Shown here: positions 49,172 to 58,553 of the stretch, one piece after another
Position numbering within the stretch: the stretch's first letter is position 1
How the letters are laid out: every line of letters begins with the position of its first letter
NCBI GenBank assembly: GCA_035275065.1
Contig: DATENM010000028.1
Coordinates: 1-64,000 of the forward strand
DNA: 64,000 bases
Direction: 5' to 3'
DNA from: Blastocatellia bacterium
GTDB lineage: Bacteria; Acidobacteriota; Blastocatellia; UBA7656
Program-made: the position numbers and the translations under genes
The notes under the pieces: model-generated
The model's input: only the letters and a program-made list of their open reading frames with translations
The model's database searches: none
What the model was told of the DNA's origin: nothing

Positions 49172-51817
49172 TCAAGTTGCTGATCGCGAATGGCGCTGCT
49201 CGGCGAAAGCCACTCCCCTGCGCGCCAGTGGCACCCGCACCTCAATCCTCGTGCCCTGCGAGAGGCGCGAGTCAATCGAGAAGGTGCCGCCGACCAGGCG
49301 GAGACGCTCGCGCATGCCGATCAGCCCGATGCCTTTCCTGTTCGTTGTTGACTCGATGTCAAAGCCGCTTCCCGAATCGGCAATCCGCAGCCGGATTTCG
49401 GACCCGGTCCCGCGCAGCTCGACCTGCGCGTTCCTGGCGCCGCTGTGCTTGATGACGTTGTTGAGCGACTCTTGCACGATCCTGTAGAGGCAGAGCGAGA
49501 GGTCTTGGGGAAGGTCGGGGGGCAGATCGATGGCGCGAAATTCGAGACTGAGGCCGTAGACCTGCGAGAGCTCGGCGCAGAGACTCTTCAGCGCGGCGCC
49601 AACGCCGAGGTGAATCAGCTTGGAGGGGTGCAGGTCGTGCGACAGGCGGTGAATCTCGGTCATGAGTTCGAGGGTCTGCTTGAGGATGCCCTGAGCTGTC
49701 TGATGGAATTCGGCCTGGGCGGGCGGCGGGTTCTGACTGAGCAGGTCCAACTCGATAGAGATGAGAGCGATGCGCTGGCTGATGTCATCGTGCAGCTCGC
49801 GGGCGATGCGGGCGCCCTCGTCCTCGCGGGCGCGGATCAGCTTGCCGCTTAAGTCCATCAGCGCCTGTTGAGCTTCCATGCGCTCGGTGATATCAAAGTT
49901 CACGCCCGCGCCGCGCGTCGGCTGCCCGCTCTTGTCGGAGTAGAAACGCCCGCGCGCCGCCATCCAATGAATGCTGCCGTCGGGCCAGCGCACGCGGGCG
50001 TCGAATTTAAGCTCTCCGCTTACCCTGGCGCGGGCGAAGGCGGCGTCAAAAACTTCCAGGTCGTCCTCGACGATGTGACGCCGGGCGATCTCGCGGCCCC
50101 AGTTTGTCTGCGGCGTGTCATAACCAAAAATCTGGTCGTGGCGAAGATTGCGATGCCCCGAAAAATCATTGGTCAAATCCAGGTCCCATGTCCCCAGCTG
50201 CGCGGCTTCGACAGCTATCGTTAAGCTCTCTTGCGCCGCCAGCAAAGCCGCTTCGGCCTGCTTTCTTTTGCTAATGTCCAACATAATACCGCGCAGGCCG
50301 ATGACCCTTCCCGCCTCATCGTAGATGCAGGTCAGGTGCGCCTCGGCCCATAACTGTCGCCCATCCCTGGTCGTCAAACGGAATTGAACCCTGCCCTCCT
50401 TGCCGCCTTCGAAGACCGCGGCGGTCTTTTCGCGGTCTTCGGGGTGAGTGATGGATTGTAAGAAGCCCGGTGTCGCCAACCACTCTTTGACGCTGTAGCC
50501 CAGCATCTTTTCGGCATACTCGCTCACAAAAGTGGCTTTCCCTGGATGGCCGTCAGGCTGTGTGAGGGCTTCCCAGACGATGCCCGGCGCGTGGGCGACC
50601 ACATCGTTCAGGCGCTGGTGCTGGGCGGCGGCGAGCGAGGCAAACCGTTTGATTTCAATTTCGGCCCTTTTCCTTAGGGAACGATTGATGACGAGCACGA
50701 CAATGAGCGTTGATTGAATCAGCATCACCCCGAGCACGGTTAAGACATACCACCTATACTGTTCCCAAAAGGTAGGGACACGAAAGCGGACGACGCTATC
50801 AGGCGGAAGACTCCGCGCGCTGATGCCCCAGCGTTTCAGCTCGCGCCAGTCGAACATGGGTACGAGCGGGGCCATCTGCACGGCAATGTCCTGCGCCCGC
50901 GCTCCATTGACGATGCGCAAGGCAATCTCGGCGGCTTTCGTCCCTCTCGCCTCCAACGTCAGCACCTGGCCGCCGACAATCCCCTTGCCGACCTGCCAGC
51001 TCGATAGCCCGTAGACCGGCGCGGTCGCCGAAGCGGTGACCAGGGTCAGGATATCTTTGGTTTCTAAGAGGCCACCCGCTTCGTCATAGACCTGTTGCCA
51101 GATGTAGAAGACGACAGACCGCTTCGGCAGGCTCCGCACCTTCGCGGCCAATTCCTTGGGCGCGAGGTCGGTCAGGTAATTGATCGCCACCCCGCTATCG
51201 TAGTCCTTGAGCCGCTCGCGGCACAGCTCCTCATATTTCTTGTCATGTGCGAGCGTGCCGCTAACGACGAACACATTCTCCGTGTCCGGGTGTAATTTCA
51301 GCGCCAGGTCGAGCGTTTCTCTGTACGCGCCGAGAATAATGAACCCGGTCATGCCCGGCCCTGCCGCGAGCACTTCCGCGGCGGGAACCTTGGCCGAGGC
51401 GAAAACAATTGGCGTGTGCGGGAAGAGGTCCTTGCGGTACTTGAGCAGGAATTCAAGCGGCGGATCGCCGGCGGCGACAATGACATCTACCGTGCGGTCA
51501 GCATACTTCTGCCGCAGGTGATCGCGCAGCAGCAGCTCGTAGCTCTCTCCGGGGAAGCGGTCGGTTTCAAAGTATTCGGGGTAGTATTCGATGGCTCCGC
51601 CGGAGGCTGATTGCAGCGTTGCCTGAAAGCTCTGGTCGAAGATGACATTAGCGGGGAAGTCCTTGTTGTACCAGTAGAGCACCAGAATCCCTTTCGCGTT
51701 TCTGGCTCGTTGAGCGCGCGCCGCTGCCGGCGACAAAACGATGGCCAGGCCGGCGAGCAACAGCATGGCCACGACGAGTTTCAATCCGGTTCGCATTAGA
51801 CTATTCACACTCATCAT
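49172..51817 (-). CDS. Hybrid-sensor NarX-type histidine kinase with periplasmic substrate-binding-like domain
   Basis: An 881-residue kinase. A signal or anchor helix (LKLVVAMLLLAGLAIVLSPAAA) is followed by a periplasmic ABC-transporter-substrate-binding-like domain (PF04392-type: LVLYWYNKDFPANVIFDQSF, DVIVAAGDPPLEFLLKYR, VGKGIVGGQVLTLEARGTKAAEIALRI), a transmembrane helix (VLTVLGVMLIQSTLIVVLVI), two PAS/PAC domains, HisKA_3 (IARELHDDISQRIALISIELD) and HATPase_c (IVQESLNNVIKHSGA, GIGLIGMRERLRLVGG). It probably senses a small molecule taken up through the outer membrane; the adjacent TonB receptor supports this. Phospho-transfer should be to a NarL-type regulator such as that at 56.1 kb. Confidence 0.95.
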   Translation of the reverse strand: MMSVNSLMRTGLKLVVAMLLLAGLAIVLSPAAARAQRARNAKGILVLYWYNKDFPANVIFDQSFQATLQSASGGAIEYYPEYFETDRFPGESYELLLRDHLRQKYADRTVDVIVAAGDPPLEFLLKYRKDLFPHTPIVFASAKVPAAEVLAAGPGMTGFIILGAYRETLDLALKLHPDTENVFVVSGTLAHDKKYEELCRERLKDYDSGVAINYLTDLAPKELAAKVRSLPKRSVVFYIWQQVYDEAGGLLETKDILTLVTASATAPVYGLSSWQVGKGIVGGQVLTLEARGTKAAEIALRIVNGARAQDIAVQMAPLVPMFDWRELKRWGISARSLPPDSVVRFRVPTFWEQYRWYVLTVLGVMLIQSTLIVVLVINRSLRKRAEIEIKRFASLAAAQHQRLNDVVAHAPGIVWEALTQPDGHPGKATFVSEYAEKMLGYSVKEWLATPGFLQSITHPEDREKTAAVFEGGKEGRVQFRLTTRDGRQLWAEAHLTCIYDEAGRVIGLRGIMLDISKRKQAEAALLAAQESLTIAVEAAQLGTWDLDLTNDFSGHRNLRHDQIFGYDTPQTNWGREIARRHIVEDDLEVFDAAFARARVSGELKFDARVRWPDGSIHWMAARGRFYSDKSGQPTRGAGVNFDITERMEAQQALMDLSGKLIRAREDEGARIARELHDDISQRIALISIELDLLSQNPPPAQAEFHQTAQGILKQTLELMTEIHRLSHDLHPSKLIHLGVGAALKSLCAELSQVYGLSLEFRAIDLPPDLPQDLSLCLYRIVQESLNNVIKHSGARNAQVELRGTGSEIRLRIADSGSGFDIESTTNRKGIGLIGMRERLRLVGGTFSIDSRLSQGTRIEVRVPLARRGVAFAEQRHSRSAT

Positions 51818-51887
51818 CGTCCACCTTCCCGAAGCTTGCGCTGATTCTGTCGGCGCCGCTATTGGGTGTAGCGCAATCGAAAATGCT

Positions 51888-54800
51888 CTAAAAAATCAAT
51901 TTCAAAGCGAGCTGCACCTGTCGCGACGAACCCGACTCGCCAGTGGGGAACCGCGTGCTGGTGATCCGGCCAAAACCCGGGGTGCCGACGAAGTTGCCCG
52001 GCTGCCCGAAGTTCGCGTGGTTGAACAGGTCAAAAAACTCTGCCCGAAACTGCGCTTTCACGCGGTCACTGAGCTTCGTCGACTTGATGACGGAAAAATC
52101 CGTGTTGTTGAATCCCGGCCCGATGACGACATTGCGGCCCAGATTGCCGAAGCGGGCGACGGGCATAAACGCCGAGGTGTCGAACCATCTGTCTACGCTG
52201 CCGATGATGTGGATCGGCCCGGTGACGTCGGGTCTGAGCGTCCCCGCCACGCCGTTGACGGTGCTGTTGCTGGTGACCACGTCGAACGGGTTGCCGCTCT
52301 GTGCCTGGATGATGGCGTTCAGCTGCCAGCCTTCGACGAGCCGGTTGCCGCGGAATGGCAGCTCGTACACGCCGCTGACGACGAAGCGGTGGCGCGCGTC
52401 AAAGTCTGAAAGCCCGTGATCGCCCCTGAGGTCGTAGCTGTTCTGCACGACAATCCCCTCGGTGCTGAACGAGTTGTAGTCGAGCGACTTTGACCAGGTG
52501 TAGGAGGCGTTGAAATCGAGGCCGCGTCTTAGCCGCTGCCGCGCCGTCACCCACAGCGCGTTGTAGCTTGAGTTGCCGGCACTCTCGACCTCGGTGATGT
52601 TCCCAAGCGGCGTCCCCGGCAGAATGTCGCTTGCGCCCGACAGCGCCGGGTAGGGTCGCACTCCATCAACCGGCTGATTGATGTTGCGCCGCAGAATCAG
52701 GTGTGTCCCCTTCGATCCGATATAGCCGACCCCTAGCGCAAGATCATGCATCAGCTCGCGCTGCACGTTGAAGTTCCACGATTGCACGTAGGCGTTGTCG
52801 AAGCCGTGGGCGACGCTCTGGGGGGCGAGGCCGGCGGCGCGGGCCAGGGTGATGGCGTTGCCGAGCCGGACCGCGCCGGTGTAGGTCAGCGGCGTCGCAA
52901 GCGGTGGATTCGCCGCCGTGCTTAGCACGACACTGGTCATCGGCTGGTCAGTCATCAGCGCGTAGGCCGCCCGCACAGAGGTCTTGCCGTCATTGAACGG
53001 GTCCCAGGCAAAACCGAGGCGCGGTTGAAAATTCTTGTTGTTCTGCTTGTACACCTCACTAACGTCCGTGCCGACGCGCACCAGCGCGGCGCTCGCGGGG
53101 TCGAAGACGATGAAGCGGTCATAGCGCTCGGTCGGCGTCATGTTCCATTCGTAACGCAGTCCGAGCTCGAGCGTCAGGTTAGGCCGCACCTTAAAGTTGT
53201 CCTGCGCAAAGAAGCCGAGCGCGCCTTCGGTGATGCTGCTTGATTGATTGCCCAGCGTCACGCTGAACGCGTTTGCCTGCCCGGCGAGGAAAGCGGCGAC
53301 CGTCGGGAAATTGAACGAGCCGGTGCCGAGCCGATAATTATTGTTGAGAAACTGTCGGAACTCGCCCCCGGCTTTGAGCGAGTGAGACCCAATCAGGCGG
53401 GTCAGCGTGTCGGCGACGACAAAGGTCGTGTCGCCTCGCCCGGACGGGAAATTGGCCGGCCCGCCGAAGTTGAGGCTGCCGCCCGCGACGTTGATTTGGG
53501 GCAGTCCAATCGGCTCGTTATGGCCATTGAGAATGCCGAAGTCAGCCGGGTTGAGCTGCGCATCCGGCGTCGTCGCCGAACGGAAGCGGTTGAAGCCGAA
53601 GCGAACTTCGTTGACCGCGGCGGGGCCAAAAGTATGCGTCTCGCTCAACGTAAAGATCTGCCGCCGCACCCGAACCGAGTTGCCAAAGCCGGGGATCGTG
53701 TTGCCGGATCGCGTCGGCTCGCGGCTTTCGGTGCGGAGAAGGTTGTAGAACCCGTGGAACCGCTCGTTTGCACTGCGAGTGTAGCCGATGTCTAGCGACC
53801 ACTGGTCGTAATTGACCGGCGCACTGGCCGCGCCAACGAAGCGAGAAGTGCCGGACGAGTCCACGAGGTTGGCATGCGGAATCAGGTCAATCAGCCGCTT
53901 GATCACCGGGTCGGTCGCAGAAGCGCGTTGCGCCTCGCTGAGGACGAGGCTGTCGAGGTTAAGCCCTTGCCGCTGCCGCAGCCCTTCGTAAGAGAAGAAA
54001 AAGAATGCCCTGTTTTTGACGATGGGGCCGCCGAGATTGCCGCCAAACTGGTTGCGCTTAAAGGGTGGCGGCTCGGCCGACGTGAAGGTGAAGAAGTTGC
54101 GGGCATCGAGGGCGTCGTTGCGAAGAAACTCGAACAGCTCGCCGTGGAATGCATTGCCGCCCGAGCGCGTGGCGAGGTTGACCACCGCGCCTGAGCTTTG
54201 ACCGTATTCGGCGCTCAAGGTCGAGTTGTCGACCTTGAACTCTTGAATGCTGTTGATCGAAGGCTGGAAGCTGATCGAGCTGAAGGTCAGATTGTTGAGG
54301 GTTATGCCATTGACCAGGTAGTTGACGGCTTCCTCGCGGTTGCCGGCGGTATTGATTGCGAGCGACCCCAGGCCGCGCATGGGCGCCGCCGAGAACGCGC
54401 TTTGCGGCGGGGTCACTGAGCCGGGAACGAGCAGTCCGAGGTCGAGGAAGTAGCGACCGTTTAGCGGAATATCCCGGACCATCCGCCTGTCGGTCACATA
54501 GCCGACGGAGATGGTCGTCCGCTCCACCGCCTGCGAGTCGGGCTTAACCAGCATCTCCTGCGTGATGTCGCCGGGATGAAGCTGAAAGTTTTGCGCCGCC
54601 GACCGTCCGACTTCGATGGTCACGTCCTCGACGATTTCTGTCTGGAAGCCAGGGGCGCGGACTTCAACGCGGTACATGCCGACGGGCAGGGCGGCCAACT
54701 GGTAATTGCCCTCGCTGTCAGTTTGCGCAATCTGTTGCAGGCTGGTTGCGGGATTGCGCACGGTGACGATGGCGTCGGCCACGACCGCGCCGGTCGAGTC

Positions 54801-54920
54801 CGTCACTCTACCTTGAAGTGCGGCGGCAGATTGGGCGCGCGCCGGTGCGCAGGTCGCCAGGAGCAAGATCAAGTTGAGCAGGCCCGCCAAGAAGTTCATT
54901 GTGAGCGAACACGAGCGCAT
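51888..54920 (-). CDS. Oar-like TonB-dependent outer-membrane receptor
   Basis: A 1010-residue outer-membrane protein. Signal peptide (FLAGLLNLILLLATCAPARAQ), carboxypeptidase-regulatory-like beta-sandwich (LQGRVTDSTGAVVADAIVTV, YQLAALPVGMYRVEVRAPGF), plug (VVNLATRSGGNAFHGELFEF, NQFGGNLGGPIVKNRAFFFF) and a long barrel with repeated aromatic strands, ending in QLALKLIF with a C-terminal phenylalanine. Oar-like receptors are abundant in Acidobacteriota and often import glycans or peptides. It lies between two histidine kinases and two regulators, so its expression is probably under their control. I start at the ATG at 54920 (GGAG upstream), because the frame further up is not signal-like. Confidence 0.94.
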   Translation of the reverse strand: MRSCSLTMNFLAGLLNLILLLATCAPARAQSAAALQGRVTDSTGAVVADAIVTVRNPATSLQQIAQTDSEGNYQLAALPVGMYRVEVRAPGFQTEIVEDVTIEVGRSAAQNFQLHPGDITQEMLVKPDSQAVERTTISVGYVTDRRMVRDIPLNGRYFLDLGLLVPGSVTPPQSAFSAAPMRGLGSLAINTAGNREEAVNYLVNGITLNNLTFSSISFQPSINSIQEFKVDNSTLSAEYGQSSGAVVNLATRSGGNAFHGELFEFLRNDALDARNFFTFTSAEPPPFKRNQFGGNLGGPIVKNRAFFFFSYEGLRQRQGLNLDSLVLSEAQRASATDPVIKRLIDLIPHANLVDSSGTSRFVGAASAPVNYDQWSLDIGYTRSANERFHGFYNLLRTESREPTRSGNTIPGFGNSVRVRRQIFTLSETHTFGPAAVNEVRFGFNRFRSATTPDAQLNPADFGILNGHNEPIGLPQINVAGGSLNFGGPANFPSGRGDTTFVVADTLTRLIGSHSLKAGGEFRQFLNNNYRLGTGSFNFPTVAAFLAGQANAFSVTLGNQSSSITEGALGFFAQDNFKVRPNLTLELGLRYEWNMTPTERYDRFIVFDPASAALVRVGTDVSEVYKQNNKNFQPRLGFAWDPFNDGKTSVRAAYALMTDQPMTSVVLSTAANPPLATPLTYTGAVRLGNAITLARAAGLAPQSVAHGFDNAYVQSWNFNVQRELMHDLALGVGYIGSKGTHLILRRNINQPVDGVRPYPALSGASDILPGTPLGNITEVESAGNSSYNALWVTARQRLRRGLDFNASYTWSKSLDYNSFSTEGIVVQNSYDLRGDHGLSDFDARHRFVVSGVYELPFRGNRLVEGWQLNAIIQAQSGNPFDVVTSNSTVNGVAGTLRPDVTGPIHIIGSVDRWFDTSAFMPVARFGNLGRNVVIGPGFNNTDFSVIKSTKLSDRVKAQFRAEFFDLFNHANFGQPGNFVGTPGFGRITSTRFPTGESGSSRQVQLALKLIF

Positions 54921-55424
54921 AAGGACTCCAGTGGGCTCTCCTGACTGGAATGGATGGGCACCCGAATGAACATGACCCGGCGTATAAAAACGTGAGCGGA
55001 ACCTATACCGCTTTGAAACGTGAAGGCGAACACTCGCCAAGACGCGACCCCTTCCCTCAAACAAGTAGAGGTCACTCACATCCGCCGGATAGATAAAGAC
55101 AATAATCGATCATGAAAATCCCACGTTTATGACCTTTTATAAAGGGAATGTGGATTTATCGCCGTGCCACCTCAGCCTGCTTGTTCGAGCCCCGCAATAT
55201 CCATCAAGCAAGCCGTCTGGCAACCATGAGATTCCAGGGACCAATACTTACATACCAACCAAACACTTATATTCCACATTGCGCCGGGTGGATACTGTCA
55301 ATTCTTACAGGGGCTATCAGGAATTTCCCTAACCGCGCAGGTCTACTTATCAATTCCGGTGAGGGCAATGGGATAGGCGGAGCGAGAGGCTTGATGCTCA
55401 AAGACATTTCACGGTGCAGCCATC
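54921..55424. other. Gap upstream of the TonB receptor gene, AT-richer, with HTH remnant
   Basis: No intact gene is visible. The segment 55080-55330 is visibly richer in A and T than the rest of the window and should hold the receptor promoter and leader. The distal part (55381-55449) contains the remnant of a LuxR-type helix-turn-helix described separately. Confidence 0.5.
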
Positions 55425-55449
55425 TCAACACGGTTTGGCGGCCAGTGAG
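55381..55449 (-). pseudogene. Frameshifted LuxR/NarL HTH remnant
   Basis: In a frame shifted from the receiver gene upstream, the minus strand reads LTGRQTVLRWLHREMSLSIKPLA in two overlapping stretches (LTGRQTVLRWLH, REMSLSIKPLA). This resembles the start of the LuxR HTH in the neighbouring regulator (LTLRQKEVLQLLAEG, CSMKEIA). The receiver gene ends SPSL, exactly where LTxRQ should follow. A single-base indel plus further decay explains it. The second half of the HTH is not recognisable. Confidence 0.45.
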
Positions 55450-55823
55450 GGTGAGATAAAACACCTGCCGGCCATGACTTCCCTGATGGCGGGTCGCAGG
55501 TCACTCGCCAGTCGCCGCTTGATCACATAGCCGAGCGCGCCGGTGGCCAGCGCCGCCTGCACCCACTCGGGCTCCTCGTGCATGGTCAGGAAAATCACCT
55601 TGGCCTTCGAGCAACGCTGTTTAAGCTGAGCGGCGGCCTCGATGCCGCTCATTATTGGCATTGAGATGTCAAGAATGACGACGTCGGGGCTGATCCTGGA
55701 TTCCGCGTCGATGGCGTCCTGGCCATTCGCTACCGAAGCGACCACCGAGAATTCCACCTCCAGGAAGCGAACCACTCGGTCACGCATGGGCGCATGGTTT
55801 TCAGCAACAAGTAGGCGAATCAT
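55425..55823 (-). CDS. Receiver-only response regulator, truncated NarL type
   Basis: A 132-residue receiver domain. Phospho-acceptor in DVVILDISMPIMSG, Thr in IFLTMHEEP and Lys in GYVIKRRLA are present. The acidic pocket is altered: LLVAENHAPM instead of the usual ADDH, replacing one metal-binding Asp with Asn, so phosphorylation may be impaired. It stops just where the DNA-binding domain should begin. A frameshifted HTH remnant follows. It therefore looks like a decaying NarL-family regulator, although the receiver itself is open and has a Shine-Dalgarno (GGAGG) before the ATG at 55823. It could still compete for phosphate or dimerise with its neighbour. Confidence 0.8.
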   Translation of the reverse strand: MIRLLVAENHAPMRDRVVRFLEVEFSVVASVANGQDAIDAESRISPDVVILDISMPIMSGIEAAAQLKQRCSKAKVIFLTMHEEPEWVQAALATGALGYVIKRRLASDLRPAIREVMAGRCFISPSLAAKPC

Positions 55824-56129
55824 CCGCCCTCCGTCCTTTTCGCCGCCCATTGACGACGACATCACACGGTTTTTTCCTTGGGTGGCCCTATTATAGGCGG
55901 ATTCACCTGTAAAGGAAACTATATAAACTTGCAGGTCAGAGAAGAACAGACAGAGACTGGTTATTTTAGCCGCACCACGCGGGCCATACTTCCGGGCAGG
56001 AATTCAGATCAGGCAGGACCTAAAGCGGATGGCAATCGGGTGTGGCGCAATCTAATGCGCATTAGATTACGCAGCGCCTAGCGCAAGCTAACCGATTGCG
56101 CTACAACGCAAACGCAATCGAAAACGGCT
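55824..56129. other. Gap between the two regulator genes
   Basis: No gene is visible. It contains the repeat at 56040-56105 and an AT-rich promoter-like stretch near 55905-55930 (AAAGGAAACTATATAAAC). The receiver-only gene could be expressed from here. Confidence 0.4.
56040..56105. repeat. Inverted repeat, GTGGCGCAA family, with nested 20-nt perfect palindrome
   Basis: The outer arms TGTGGCGCAAT (56041-56051) and ATTGCGCTACA (56095-56105) pair at 10 of 11 positions. Inside lies AATCTAATGC/GCATTAGATT (56049-56068), a perfect 20-base palindrome. GCGCAAGCTAACC ties it to the 26.7- and 40.7-kb copies. Confidence 0.85.
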
Positions 56130-56768
56130 TTAGGTGGCGACAATGGAATTTCTAATGGCATATTGAATCAATTCCGCACTGGTCTTTACCTGGAGTTGCT
56201 CCATCATCGTGTACTTGTGGAAGGCAACCGTCCGTGGGGTGATGTTGAGCGTATAGGCGATCTCCTTCATCGAGCAGCCTTCAGCCAACAACTGCAACAC
56301 CTCTTTTTGACGCAACGTCAGCTCATGCGGCGGCGGCCAGTGCTTGAACTTCTGGATGAACGAGCCGACCATATCTTTGGTCATCAGCGGGGTCACATAA
56401 GACCTGCCGCGCAGCACCTCGCGGATCGCATGGATCAACTCGGTGGCCGCCGAAGTCTTGAGCAGATAGCCCGACGCGCCGCAGCGAAACGCCTCGGCGG
56501 CGAGCTCGGGGTCCTGATTCATCGTCAGGAAGATCAGCTTGACCGTCGGCAACAGTTGCTTGAGCCGCTGGCCGGCATTCAAGCCATTCATCAACGGCAT
56601 CCCGATATCGAGGACGGTGATGTCAGGCATTAGCCCCGGGGCCGCCTCGACCAGCGCATGGCCATCGGTAAAGGTTGCGACCACTTCGAACTCTGGTTCG
56701 AGCAGGTTCTTGATCGTGTCTGACAGCAAAGTATGATCATCGGCGAGGATGATGCGTGTGCGTTTCAT
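56130..56768 (-). CDS. NarL/LuxR-family response regulator
   Basis: A 212-residue transcription factor. The receiver has RIILADDHTLL, the phospho-acceptor in ITVLDIGMPLMNG, LIFLTMNQD and GYLLKTSA. The LuxR HTH reads ELTLRQKEVLQLLAEGCSMK, then EIAYTLNITPRTVAFHKYTM. All functional residues are intact. It lies 102 bp downstream of the NarX-type kinase gene on the same strand and is its likely partner; the other kinase beyond the TonB receptor could also feed it. Its start ATG at 56768 opens the first receiver strand. Confidence 0.95.
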   Translation of the reverse strand: MKRTRIILADDHTLLSDTIKNLLEPEFEVVATFTDGHALVEAAPGLMPDITVLDIGMPLMNGLNAGQRLKQLLPTVKLIFLTMNQDPELAAEAFRCGASGYLLKTSAATELIHAIREVLRGRSYVTPLMTKDMVGSFIQKFKHWPPPHELTLRQKEVLQLLAEGCSMKEIAYTLNITPRTVAFHKYTMMEQLQVKTSAELIQYAIRNSIVAT

Positions 56769-56870
56769 AATGCTTTCACTCGCTCATCAAACCGCTAGGG
56801 GATGCCATTGGCGGCCACCTTCAGGGACACCTCAGTGATGCAAGCGGCGAGCTTCTCCTCTCGTCTTTGG

Positions 56871-58553
56871 TTATTCCCCAGCCTGTATTCGGGCTGAATT
56901 CGCCAAGGGAACTGAGACCGCTATATGTGTGCCCCGCGAAGGTTGCGAATCGATGAAGATTTCGCCGCCAACCAGGCGCAAACGCTCTCGCATGCTGATC
57001 AAGCCGAGTCCCATTGCCGCCCCTGCCGATCCGACGTTGAACCCACACCCATTATCTGTAACGGAAAGGTGGATCGCCTGATCAGTTCTCTCCAGCATGA
57101 CGTGGCATTCGTCAGCGCCGCTGTGTTTGACGACATTGTGTAGGGATTCCTGCGCGATCCGGAAGACGCACAGCGCGATATCTTGGGGAACCGCCGCCGG
57201 AAAGCCGCGGTGCCGGAACTCAATCTTCGGGCTCTGGCGTTCGGAGACTTCGTCACAGAAGTCCTTCACGGCGGCCATCAGGCCAAGATGCTCCAGCTTG
57301 GAAGGGTGCAGTTGATAAGACAGGCGATGGATCTCGGCAGAGGTCTCCTGGGCGCTTGCCCACAAGCCCTGGATGCGATTCCGAAGCGCGCGGTGGCGCC
57401 TCGGAATCGCCTGGTCGAGCTGTTGCAACCCGATAGAGAGAATCGCCATCCGCTGGTTCAAGTCGTCGTGAAGCTCCCTGGCGATGCGTCGCCGTTCCGC
57501 CTCCTGGACGCTAATCAGCCGTCCGCTGAGGTCGCGCAACGCCTCTTCCATGCATTTGCGCTCGCTGATGTCGACGGCAGAGGCGACCAGTTGCGTCACC
57601 TTCCCGTCGTCGTCTTTGACCGGCGCGAGCATGAAATCGAGGCTCACCTTGCGGCCCTCCGCCATACTGACCGTGACATCACTGCGTATCATCTGCCCGC
57701 TCGCGGCCCGTTCGCACGCCTCTCTAAACCAGACGCGCGCCTGAGCGTCATAGTTCCACCATGAATAATCCCAGAACTTTTCGCTGTCGCTTGCAATCGG
57801 CTGTATGCCGCCGGCTTCCAGGGGAGCGTGGCTCATTTCAATGAGCGTCCCGTCAGGTGCCAACACGGCCACGAACGTCAAAAGCTGGTTGAGGACATTT
57901 CGTAGCTGTTTCTCGCCGCCCGGCATGGCCGCGATAGCCTGAAGGCTGGCGGTGACATCTTCATGTGCGACCAGAACTCGAAGCGCCTTGCCGAGCCCGG
58001 CCGAGTCGAATTGCGCCGCGCGCAGCAGCGCCCAGTGCGGCGTTAGCGGACCGGCGCAATAACATTGCTTTTGAAACACCGTCATTTCGCCCATCAGAAT
58101 CTGTTGAATACCTTTAGCTATCTCATCCGCCTCATCCGTAGCCCCCGCCACCTCTTGCCAGGCGTCGACGTAATTCATTCCGCGGCGGTCGGCTTTAATC
58201 CCGGAACGCTCGGCGTAGCGCTCCCAGGCTCTATTCACATGAAGAATAGCCCCGGTCTCATCTAGTACCGCCAGGCTGGTCGGGTTGACATCTAAAATTG
58301 CCTGCATGAGTGCCTCTGCCCAATCAGGGCTTTGCTCACGCGCCCCGGCTCCTATGCCCGAAGCAGGCTGAGCCGATGCCTGGCCCTCACCTTGCCAGTG
58401 AGGAGTAATGGTCTGCTTTTTAATGGACAAGACTTGCCGCAGTTGATCTTGCACCCTGAGTCGAGGCAAGACAGTCTTTTGCTGTAGGCGCTTCGTCCTC
58501 CTCAAGGACTTATGGCGCAGGGATCCCGCCAATCGCTCATCGTTACGAAACAT
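56871..58553 (-). CDS. Soluble NarX-type sensor histidine kinase with PAS domains
   Basis: A 560-residue kinase without a membrane helix. A basic N-terminal segment is followed by a PAS domain (LAVLDETGAILHVNRAWERY, MNYVDAWQEV, a CYC motif), a second PAS/PAC (GTLIEMSHAPLEAGG, VSLDFMLAPVKDDDGKVT), HisKA_3 (IARELHDDLNQRMAILSIGLQ) and HATPase_c (IAQESLHNVVKHSGA, GLGLISMRERLRLVGG). The cysteines of the first PAS domain (QCYCAGP) could bind a cofactor, but this is unproven. The start at 58553 has a perfect GGAGGT at standard spacing; the frame upstream is not protein-like. It is transcribed towards the NarL regulator. Confidence 0.94.
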   Translation of the reverse strand: MFRNDERLAGSLRHKSLRRTKRLQQKTVLPRLRVQDQLRQVLSIKKQTITPHWQGEGQASAQPASGIGAGAREQSPDWAEALMQAILDVNPTSLAVLDETGAILHVNRAWERYAERSGIKADRRGMNYVDAWQEVAGATDEADEIAKGIQQILMGEMTVFQKQCYCAGPLTPHWALLRAAQFDSAGLGKALRVLVAHEDVTASLQAIAAMPGGEKQLRNVLNQLLTFVAVLAPDGTLIEMSHAPLEAGGIQPIASDSEKFWDYSWWNYDAQARVWFREACERAASGQMIRSDVTVSMAEGRKVSLDFMLAPVKDDDGKVTQLVASAVDISERKCMEEALRDLSGRLISVQEAERRRIARELHDDLNQRMAILSIGLQQLDQAIPRRHRALRNRIQGLWASAQETSAEIHRLSYQLHPSKLEHLGLMAAVKDFCDEVSERQSPKIEFRHRGFPAAVPQDIALCVFRIAQESLHNVVKHSGADECHVMLERTDQAIHLSVTDNGCGFNVGSAGAAMGLGLISMRERLRLVGGEIFIDSQPSRGTHIAVSVPLANSARIQAGE

